Origin: Blastococcus saxobsidens
GTDB taxonomy: Bacteria; Actinomycetota; Actinomycetes; Mycobacteriales; Geodermatophilaceae
Direction: 5' to 3'
Length of the DNA: 50,483 nt
Assembly: GCF_002938435.1 (NCBI RefSeq)
Contig: NZ_POQT01000033.1
Location: forward strand, 1 to 50,483
Below the pieces are notes generated by a model that was given only the letters and a program-made list of their open reading frames with translations, ran no database searches and was not told where the DNA came from. The translations under genes and the position numbers were made by a program. This document shows, piece after piece, positions 45,060-50,483 of the stretch; the stretch's first letter is position 1; each line of letters opens with the position of its first letter.

Positions 45060-45263
45060 ATGAGCGCCCGGTGTCCGGACGCGGTGCCGCTGGCCTGGCA
45101 GGTGCTGCTGGGGGAGGCGTTCCGGCGCTGCGCTGACGCTGGCTACGGGCGGGTGGAGCAGCGCCCTGACGGCGGCAGGCTGTTCGAGGCGTTCCCCGGC
45201 CTGGAGGATGCGGCGGCTGACTTCATCGAGCTGGCGTTGTTCGGCGACGGCGGTGCGCGGTGA
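45060..45263 (+). CDS. Small phage protein, unknown (67 aa)
   Basis: MSARCPDAVPLAWQVLLGEA followed by an acidic, helical C-terminus (AAADFIELALFGD). The stop overlaps the rusA GTG in a GTGA junction. No family recognised. Confidence 0.55.
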   Translation: MSARCPDAVPLAWQVLLGEAFRRCADAGYGRVEQRPDGGRLFEAFPGLEDAAADFIELALFGDGGAR

Positions 45264-46027
45264 CCGGGGCCGAAAGCTTCCCGGCGCCGGGAACCGTGGT
45301 CGCAGGGGTGCCCACTGAACGGGTACCCCTGCCCTTGGCGGGTTGCCGGCTGGCGGGCGGTGGCCTGGTGTTCTCGGCGTTCGGGAAGCCTGCGCCGCAG
45401 GGGTCGATCCGGTCGCTGGGGCGGGGGCGTCCGTCGGTGCATGGGAACGCTGCCCGGTTGTTGCCGTGGCGGGAGTCGGTGAAGGCGGCTGCTGTGGCGG
45501 CGATGGGTTCTGTCGCTGCTGGTGACGGAATCTCGGAGGGGCCCCACACCGTGGACCCCCTTTCTCCCGGCGGCGGGAAGAAGGGTGTCGGTACTGCCGA
45601 CACCCTTGGCGGCGCGGGGTCGGAGCCGTCTCCGACCCATGTGCGTGACGCCGCGGAGATGGTGCGACTGGAGTCCTCGAAGGCCTTCAGTGGACTGACC
45701 GACGTCGTGTCGGCCAGTTCATCGCTGAGTGGCGGCCCGTCACTCAGTGGCTGGTCCCGTCTCGAGGGTCCGGTGTCGGTGGCGGTGGTGTTCACGTTCG
45801 ATCGGCCGAAGTCGGCGCCGAAGTCGCGGCGGGTGTGGCCGGTCACCCGGTCGTCGGGGGACGTGGACAAGCTGCTGCGGGCGGTGCTCGATGCCCTTGT
45901 CGACGCGGGGGTGATGCGCGACGACTCGCAGGTGGTGCGCCTGACGGCGTCGAAGGTGCATGTCGGTGATCCGTGGGCGCTGCACATCCCGGGGGCGTGC
46001 GTGACGGTGCGGGCGGTGGGGTCGTGA
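45260..46027 (+). CDS. rusA: RusA-family Holliday junction resolvase with N-terminal extension and internal insertion
   Basis: 255 aa against about 120-160 aa usually. RusA core pieces are SAFGKPAPQGSIRS (about 39-52), LPWRESVKAAAVAAM, and the catalytic block GDVDKLLRAVLDALVDAG with Asp201, Asp203 and Asp221/222 (in RDDSQV), matching the three Asp of E. coli RusA. A 36-residue lead and an insertion of about 85-90 residues (about 84-172; Ser/Gly-rich) carry the extra length. Both extra stretches contain perfect palindromes in DNA. It resolves branched phage DNA before packaging. GTG start overlaps the preceding stop. Confidence 0.78.
   Translation: MTGAESFPAPGTVVAGVPTERVPLPLAGCRLAGGGLVFSAFGKPAPQGSIRSLGRGRPSVHGNAARLLPWRESVKAAAVAAMGSVAAGDGISEGPHTVDPLSPGGGKKGVGTADTLGGAGSEPSPTHVRDAAEMVRLESSKAFSGLTDVVSASSSLSGGPSLSGWSRLEGPVSVAVVFTFDRPKSAPKSRRVWPVTRSSGDVDKLLRAVLDALVDAGVMRDDSQVVRLTASKVHVGDPWALHIPGACVTVRAVGS
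45278..45747. repeat. Cluster of palindromes within rusA extra segments
   Basis: 16-bp perfect palindrome 45278-45293; 10-bp stem with one mismatch 45303-45312/45322-45331; perfect 11-bp stem 45581-45591/45597-45607; perfect 8-bp stem 45618-45625/45630-45637; 10-bp stem with one mismatch 45694-45703/45709-45718; 7-bp stem 45725-45731/45741-45747. All lie outside the conserved RusA core. Confidence 0.65.
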
Positions 46028-46569
46028 GCGGCCCGGAGGGTTGGGTGCCGGAGTTCCCCGGTCAACGGCCGCCGTTCGATGGTCCGCCGGGGAACACGCT
46101 CGCGCTGCAGCATGGGGCGTACAGCCCGCGGAAGGTGGACCCGCTGGCCGCGGAGCTCCGGGCGGCGGTGCTCGCCGACGTGTCGACCGACTATCTGCGG
46201 GCCCCGCGATACGCGCCGGCGCTGTGGGCGTGGGCGCGGGCGGAGGCCCAGGTGCAGCTGCTCACCGAGTACCTGGCGCGGGCCGGGGAGGAGACGGCGG
46301 ACGGGGTGGGGGACCTGGAGCAGGACCGGGTGCGGTCGGCGTACCTGCTGCTCCACCGGGCGGAGGCGCGGGCCCTGTCGGGGCGGCGGGCCCTGGGCCT
46401 GGACCCGCTGGCCGCTGCCCGGCTGGGCCGGGACCGGGCGGCCACCGAGGTGGACGTGGCGCGGGTGATGGCCGAGATGGATCGGCGGGAACGGGAGGCG
46501 CGGGAGCGGGACGCGCAGCACGTGGACGGGCAGGTCGTCGATGACGACGAGGACGAGGAGAGCATGTGA
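46024..46569 (+). CDS. Putative terminase small subunit
   Basis: 181 aa. The order before a large terminase and the pattern GNTLALQHGAYSPRKVDPLAAEL, then YAPALWAWARAEAQVQLLTEYL, fit actinophage small-subunit proteins, which recognise phage DNA. Acidic C-terminus (DDDEDEES). GTG start in a GTGA overlap with rusA; its stop overlaps the large-subunit GTG. Confidence 0.68.
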   Translation: MSGPEGWVPEFPGQRPPFDGPPGNTLALQHGAYSPRKVDPLAAELRAAVLADVSTDYLRAPRYAPALWAWARAEAQVQLLTEYLARAGEETADGVGDLEQDRVRSAYLLLHRAEARALSGRRALGLDPLAAARLGRDRAATEVDVARVMAEMDRREREARERDAQHVDGQVVDDDEDEESM

Positions 46570-48092
46570 CGCTGACAGTGACCGAGATCGATCGGGCCCG
46601 GCAGGACCCGGCGGTGTTCGCCGACGTGCTGCTCGGGGAGCCGCTGTGGGATCACCAGCGGGAGGTGCTGGCGTCCCCGGCCCGGATTCGAAGCGTGCTG
46701 GCCGGAAGGCAGGTCGGTAAGAGCCGCACGCTGGCGGTGGCGGCGCTGCACGAGGCGTTCCGCCAGTCGGGCCGGCGGGTGCTGATCCTGTCGGCGGGTG
46801 AGGAGGCGGCGAAGCGGCTGCTGGCGGAGATCGCGGCCCTGGCGGCGTCTCCGCTGCTCCGCGGGTCGCTGGTGGACGAGGGCAAGTCGCTGGTCACCCT
46901 GTCGAACGGGTCCACGATCCTGTCGGTGCCGGCGTCGGAGAAGCAGATCCGCGGGCACAGCGTCGACCTCCTCGTGCTCGACGAAGCGTGCCAGATCGCG
47001 GAGGAGATCTGGACGGCCGCCCGGTGGACGATCATCGCCCGCCCCGGGTCGCGCATCCTGATGGCCTCCACCCCGTACGGGCGGCAGGACCGGTTCTTCG
47101 CCGTGACGTGGCGGGCCGGGGAGAAGCGGCTGCTGCACCGGCCGGCGGAGGGCCACGAGTCGTGGCGGTGGCCCTCCACCATGTCGCCGCTGGTGGATCA
47201 GACGCTGCTGGACATGTGGCGGTCGAACGCGGTGTCGGACCGGGAGTGGCGGCAGGAGGTCCTCGCCGAGTGGGTGGACGAGGCCGGCTCCTACTTCCCG
47301 ACCGCGGAGCTCGAGGCGGTCACCGCCGACTACCAGCTGATCGACCCGGCGACCGCGGACGGTGACCTGGTCGTCGGCGGGGTGGACTTCGGCTTCGCGC
47401 AGGACGCCAACGCCCTGGCGCTGGTGGGCGCCCTGGAGGACGGCGACCTCAACACCGACCTTCACCCGCACGGCTGGGTGTACTTCGTGGCGTGGGTGGA
47501 GGAGAACTTCGCCATGCCCTACTCGCAGTTCGCGCGCAGGATCATCGACCACGGCGACCACGACCCCAGCGTGTGGAAGTACCGGCCGGGGTTCACCATG
47601 CGGCACGTGCTGGCCGAGCTGAACGGCCCCGGCACGCCGGTGGTGCAGTCGATGCGGGAGATGGCGGCCGAGCGATGGGGGTACCCGCGGGCCATCGTCG
47701 GGGTGAACACGACGGCTGCCTACAAGGAGAACGCGTTCGCCCAGCTCCGCCTGCTGATCCAGCAGGGAAGGCTGCTGCTGCCGAAGTCGCAGACGGGGCT
47801 GCTGCGGCAGTTGAACAACCTGGAGTTCGAGACGCGGGACTCCGGTCACCTGAAGATCGCCGTCCCGGAGCGGCTCGGGCACGACGACCTGGCGCTCAGC
47901 CTGGCCCAGGCCATGGCCGCGGTGAAGCCGCGGGCCAGGCGCTGGCAGGACCGGCCGTCCGGCCAGCCCCGGTCCGAAGGTGAGGTGATGGAGACGTTGT
48001 CCGGGACGCGCATCCACGCCCGCCCGCGGTGCGTGCACGACACCCGCGCCTTCACCGCCCCGCGGGGAGGGGACGGCCGTGACGAGTTCTGA
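46566..48092 (+). CDS. terL: Phage terminase large subunit
   Basis: 508 aa packaging motor. Walker A GRQVGKS at residues 47-53, Walker B LLVLDEA near 136-142, the coupling motif MASTPYG, and a C-terminal RNase H-like nuclease beginning VDFGFAQDANALALVG, with later VGVNTTAAYKENAF and GHDDLALSLAQA supplying acidic metal ligands. Complete and apparently functional. Its presence shows the element can package, or once packaged, DNA. Confidence 0.88.
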   Translation: MTLTVTEIDRARQDPAVFADVLLGEPLWDHQREVLASPARIRSVLAGRQVGKSRTLAVAALHEAFRQSGRRVLILSAGEEAAKRLLAEIAALAASPLLRGSLVDEGKSLVTLSNGSTILSVPASEKQIRGHSVDLLVLDEACQIAEEIWTAARWTIIARPGSRILMASTPYGRQDRFFAVTWRAGEKRLLHRPAEGHESWRWPSTMSPLVDQTLLDMWRSNAVSDREWRQEVLAEWVDEAGSYFPTAELEAVTADYQLIDPATADGDLVVGGVDFGFAQDANALALVGALEDGDLNTDLHPHGWVYFVAWVEENFAMPYSQFARRIIDHGDHDPSVWKYRPGFTMRHVLAELNGPGTPVVQSMREMAAERWGYPRAIVGVNTTAAYKENAFAQLRLLIQQGRLLLPKSQTGLLRQLNNLEFETRDSGHLKIAVPERLGHDDLALSLAQAMAAVKPRARRWQDRPSGQPRSEGEVMETLSGTRIHARPRCVHDTRAFTAPRGGDGRDEF

Positions 48093-48118
48093 TCCCCGCG
48101 GCGTGACGCAACCGTTAC

Positions 48119-48134
48119 GAGACAGGGGCGTCTC
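48119..48134. promoter_or_regulatory. Inverted repeat in promoter region of lipoprotein gene
   Basis: GAGAC (48119-48123) and GTCTC (48130-48134) with a 6-base spacer, in an 80-base gap after terL. An AT-richer stretch (AACCGTTACGAGAC) may hold a promoter. This gap breaks the otherwise overlapping gene chain. Confidence 0.4.
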
Positions 48135-48172
48135 TTCGTGGTGAGCTGCACGAAACCGAACCCGGAGGAACC

Positions 48173-48799
48173 ATGCGCTTCAAGTCATCTCTGCCCGTCC
48201 TCGTTTCCGCAGTGCTGGTGCTGGCCGGCTGTGGCAGCTCGGTCTCCGAGGACTCGTCCGCCGGCCCTGAGCTCCCCGACGTGCAGACCGAGGAGGAGGC
48301 GAACGCCAGCGCGGACGCCGAGGCGGAGGCCGGGCAGCCGGAGCGCAACGAGCGCGGCAACATCGTGAAGGCCATCGGCGAGGAGGGTGGCTTGACCGGT
48401 CCGGACGGTGACCCGGTCCTAACCTTCGCGGTGGACTCGATCACCCCGGATGTGCAGTGCACTGAGGACTACGCGTCTCCGCCGGAGAACGGACACCTCA
48501 CTGCGGTGCAACTGCGGGTCGCTACGGCGCCAGGTGTGAGCGCAGAGGACCTAGGGTTCCTCTCCGTCAGCGCCTACGACTGGAACTTCATCGGCGCTGA
48601 CGGTGTGACCGTCACCAACCTCGACACGATCGCCACGTACAGCTGTCTGGCCCAAGGTGCGCTGTTCCCCTCCGACACCCTCCGCCCGGGGTCGCAGTAC
48701 GCCGGCACTCTGCTGCTGGACCTGCCGGCGCCCAGCGGGACGCTCGTCTACAGCCCCTCGTCCGTCTACGACGGGTCGGGCTGGGAGTGGCAGTTCTAG
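48173..48799 (+). CDS. Prophage-encoded lipoprotein (cargo/moron), DUF4352-like
   Basis: 208 aa. A signal peptide with lipobox LVLAGC (Cys near residue 20), an acidic Ala/Glu-rich linker, then a beta-rich domain (LTFAVDSITPDVQCTEDY, HLTAVQLRVATAPG) resembling DUF4352 immunoglobulin-like lipoproteins. GGAGGAA ribosome site. Gaps with a promoter-like region before it and a hairpin after it suggest separate expression in the lysogen. Possible role: superinfection exclusion at the cell surface, by analogy with phage lipoproteins; not shown. Base composition looks somewhat less GC-rich than neighbours. Confidence 0.78.
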   Translation: MRFKSSLPVLVSAVLVLAGCGSSVSEDSSAGPELPDVQTEEEANASADAEAEAGQPERNERGNIVKAIGEEGGLTGPDGDPVLTFAVDSITPDVQCTEDYASPPENGHLTAVQLRVATAPGVSAEDLGFLSVSAYDWNFIGADGVTVTNLDTIATYSCLAQGALFPSDTLRPGSQYAGTLLLDLPAPSGTLVYSPSSVYDGSGWEWQF

Positions 48800-48814
48800 C
48801 CGCTGGCCCCACCA

Positions 48815-48834
48815 CGGTCGCGTACGCACGACCG
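48815..48834 (+). terminator. Hairpin after lipoprotein gene
   Basis: CGGTCG (48815-48820) pairs with CGACCG (48829-48834) across 8 bases, 16 bases after the stop. Candidate terminator for the lipoprotein transcript. Confidence 0.5.
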
Positions 48835-48867
48835 GGCTGACACCGCGGGCCTGACGCTGGGCACGTG

Positions 48868-49053
48868 ATGGCGGATGAGGTGGCGCCCCTTCTCGGGGTG
48901 ACGCCAGATGCGGTGCGGAAGCGTGCCCGACGGGGCCAGCTGCCAGGTGCGGTCCGCCGGGGTCGGGACTGGGACATCCCGGCCTCGGCGGTCGCCGCCG
49001 CTCTCGCCCGCCGGTCACAGCCGACCGCCAGCGAGAGGACCGCCGTCGCATGA
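48868..49053 (+). CDS. Helix-turn-helix (excisionase-like) protein
   Basis: 61 aa. ADEVAPLLGVTPDAVRKRAR plus RGRDWDIPASAVAAAL form a MerR/HTH_17-type DNA-binding wing, as in excisionases and small phage regulators. ATG at 48868 preferred; GTG at 48865 is adjacent. Its stop overlaps the next gene's ATG. It could be the integrase's directionality factor, or a regulator of late genes; position among packaging genes is unusual for either. Confidence 0.68.
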   Translation: MADEVAPLLGVTPDAVRKRARRGQLPGAVRRGRDWDIPASAVAAALARRSQPTASERTAVA

Positions 49054-49763
49054 CCGCCACCGAGACCGCCGCCGAGACGTGGATCGACGGCGACGAGCGG
49101 CTCCGCGCCCAGGAGGCGCTCGAGTACCAGGAGATCCAGCAGGAGGCCGAGAAGGCCGAAGCCCAGTACGACGCCCTGTACCGGGAGCTGCTGCACGGCA
49201 GCGGCCAGGTGGACCCGCTGGAGCTGGAGCGGGCCACCTCCCGCAAGCACATGGCCCAGGTGCGGTTGATGGGCATCCAGAACCGGCAGCGGGTGCGCCG
49301 CAACGAGGCAACCGTGGCGCACATGCCGGTCGTCGCCGACCGGGCGCGCGCCGTCGCCGCCACCCTGGACGGTGACGACAGCCGCCTGGAGCGTGCCCGC
49401 CGCAAGCTGGCCGCCGCCGTCGCCGAGCTGCGCGAAGTGGCCGACGAGCACAACGCCGCCCTCACCGACCTGTTCGCCGACGCGGCGGGCACCTTCACCG
49501 TCGGTGTCGCCCGAACCGTCGACGGCCGGGAGGTCATCGAGTCCCAGCGGGTCCACGAGGAGGTGGCCGGCGTCCGGGTGCGCTGGGACGGCATCGTCAA
49601 CAACGCCGGCGGCCGGGTCGCCGCGGTCATCATCGACGGCACGAGCCTCGAGCCGCTGGCCGTGGACCGCATGGTCCTCGGCGAGGTCGCCGACGTGCTG
49701 CCCCGAGACATCAGGGAATCGGCGCAGCGGCTGCTGCGGCCGTCTGGGATGTTCGGCGCATGA
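49050..49763 (+). CDS. Coiled-coil phage protein, unknown (237 aa)
   Basis: Residues 15-75 are strongly helical and charged (EIQQEAEKAEAQYDALYREL), with a second helical stretch about 110-150, then a small beta-rich C-terminal part (VRVRWDGIVNNAGGRVAAVI). No portal, protease or capsid motif is visible. It might be a scaffold-like or structural protein, which is inference. Coupled by overlap on both sides. Confidence 0.65.
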   Translation: MTATETAAETWIDGDERLRAQEALEYQEIQQEAEKAEAQYDALYRELLHGSGQVDPLELERATSRKHMAQVRLMGIQNRQRVRRNEATVAHMPVVADRARAVAATLDGDDSRLERARRKLAAAVAELREVADEHNAALTDLFADAAGTFTVGVARTVDGREVIESQRVHEEVAGVRVRWDGIVNNAGGRVAAVIIDGTSLEPLAVDRMVLGEVADVLPRDIRESAQRLLRPSGMFGA

Positions 49764-50002
49764 GCCGGGCGTTCACCCGGGCGGAGCTGGACGCGATGGG
49801 CCCGCAGGAGCTCGCCGACAACGCTGACGCGATCACCGCGTGGGCCGCCGCCGGCGCCGTCGACGGGCAGGCACCCCCGGACATCAAGCGCCCCGACGGG
49901 CACGTCTTCACCCGCGAGGAGCTGTCCACGCTGACCGTGGCCGAGTTCGACGCCAACGCCGACGCCATCCACCGCCAGCTCGCAGCAGGGACGATCCGGT
50001 GA
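49760..50002 (+). CDS. Small phage protein with two copies of an FTRxEL motif
   Basis: 80 aa built from two related 30-residue units: FTRAELDAMGPQELADNADA and FTREELSTLTVAEFDANADA, each followed by a short helix (ITAWAAAGAV / IHRQLAAGTI). Such FTR-E-L...DAI units are common in short actinophage proteins near head and tail genes. Function unknown. Confidence 0.68.
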   Translation: MSRAFTRAELDAMGPQELADNADAITAWAAAGAVDGQAPPDIKRPDGHVFTREELSTLTVAEFDANADAIHRQLAAGTIR

Positions 50003-50298
50003 TCGTGCGCGCCGGCGGGCTGACGCTGCGCGCCCCCGACACCATGCCGGCGGCCGCCCGCAGCCACGTGGAGGCGCTACGGGCACTCGCCGCCGAATCG
50101 CTGGTGGTCAGCGGTGACACCGACATGGCCGCTGCCGCGCCGCACATCGCCGCCGTGGAGATTGCGGCTTTCGGTCGCCGCCACGCCAGCCGACTCCGCC
50201 GCTGCGGCGCCCAGGCCCGGCTGTCCGCCTCCGGTCAGCTGCTGAAGGGCTGGGGGCAGGCGGTCACGACCTGGAGGGGGGTCCCGACATGTCACTGA
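49999..50298 (+). CDS. Small phage protein, unknown (99 aa)
   Basis: GTG start in a GTGA overlap. Ala/Arg-rich, helical, ending Gly-Val-Pro-Thr-Cys-His, with no recognised motif. It overlaps the start of the following gene by 10 bases. Confidence 0.55.
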   Translation: MIVRAGGLTLRAPDTMPAAARSHVEALRALAAESLVVSGDTDMAAAAPHIAAVEIAAFGRRHASRLRRCGAQARLSASGQLLKGWGQAVTTWRGVPTCH

Positions 50299-50483
50299 CC
50301 GTGGCTGAGCTCAAGGCCGTCTACTCGGTGGACGAGCGGCCCTTGGACCGGTCCCTGGGTGGGCTGGGCAGCAAGGTGAGCGGGGCAGTGAAGGGCGCAG
50401 TCGGCGCTGCAGCTGGCCTGTTCGCGTTCTCCCAGATCAGCGCGGGCTTCTTCAGCCTGACCGGCGCCGCCTCCGATCTGCAG
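50289..50483 (+). CDS. Tape-measure-like tail protein, N-terminal fragment (runs off window)
   Basis: 65 codons visible. It begins MSLTVAELKAVYSVDERPLD and continues with an Ala/Gly-rich hydrophobic stretch (VKGAVGAAAGLFAFSQISAG) and TGAASDLQ, the pattern at the start of actinophage tape-measure proteins, where ASDL usually precedes the long coiled coil. The call rests on the N-terminus alone. Confidence 0.6.
   Translation, partial: MSLTVAELKAVYSVDERPLDRSLGGLGSKVSGAVKGAVGAAAGLFAFSQISAGFFSLTGAASDLQ

Noticed and set aside
43567..45063. Long plus-strand frame through the repeat array and small recombinase, including a GTG at 43873 with AGGAG upstream
   Set aside because: Beyond the repeats it is the wrong frame of the recombinase. 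The Gln/Ser-rich part is a by-product of the CAGTCAG repeats. The 43873 start is kept only as an alternative to test.
48551..50086. 511-codon minus-strand frame across the prophage late genes
   Set aside because: Overlaps four tightly coupled plus-strand genes and shows no domain; composition is Ser/Arg/Thr-rich shadow.

Overview
The window is 50.5 kb of very GC-rich chromosomal DNA. Overlapping ATGA/GTGA gene junctions, many GTG starts, a twin-arginine TatB, a Tad pilus operon, a FHA-FtsK/WXG100 pair and the htrA-tatB-mrp-DUF1003-CBS gene order shared with mycobacteria point to an actinobacterium. The protein repertoire fits Geodermatophilaceae or a close relative; that assignment is inference.

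Layout. (1) 1-1278: membrane-anchored HtrA protease, open at the window edge. (2) 1279-12.9 kb: a catabolic block between htrA and tatB, which are normally neighbours. It holds an aldehyde dehydrogenase, PucR-type regulator, SMR efflux protein, NCS1 permease with a 56-aa coupled membrane protein, flavin amine oxidase, PurU, a dimethylglycine dehydrogenase-type oxidase and FolD. The set closely parallels the purU-mabO-folD plus mao/sad/SMR genes of N-methyl-GABA catabolism on the Arthrobacter nicotine plasmid, so use of an N-methylated amine or amino acid is likely. (3) 13.0-28.0 kb: housekeeping and accessory genes: tatB, mrp, azlCD, a frameshifted membrane gene, DUF1003, a CBS/MgtE-N protein, PhzF, EamA, a CitE-like lyase, a RibD-like reductase, acyl-CoA dehydrogenase, a patatin, DUF4230 and a quinone-oxidoreductase-like protein. 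(4) 28.1-32.9 kb: a type VII-like EssC ATPase converging on a WXG100-family protein. (5) 33.1-37.2 kb: EthD protein plus TPP enzyme, two small proteins, and an ECF42-like sigma factor with its YciI/DGPF partner. (6) 37.5-40.48 kb: tadA-tadB-tadC, with tadC cut off before its last membrane segment. (7) 40.48 kb to the right end: a prophage-like element inserted in tadC. It carries a large serine integrase, small replication-type genes, a RecA-like ATPase, an iteron-like array, a second small serine recombinase, RusA with a hairpin-rich insertion, terminase small and large subunits, a lipoprotein cargo gene, a few small genes and the start of a tape-measure-like protein at the edge.

Most unusual points: the prophage/tadC junction, where integrase lies 9 bases after the truncated gene; the apparent absence of portal, protease, capsid and tail-tube genes between terminase and tape measure, which suggests a reduced or satellite-type phage; the repeat array and paired palindromes at 43.88-44.15 kb; palindromes inside rusA; the small protein coupled to the permease; and a DnaA-box-like TNTCCACAG motif upstream of essC, the WXG100 gene and tadA. 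No rRNA, tRNA or CRISPR was seen.
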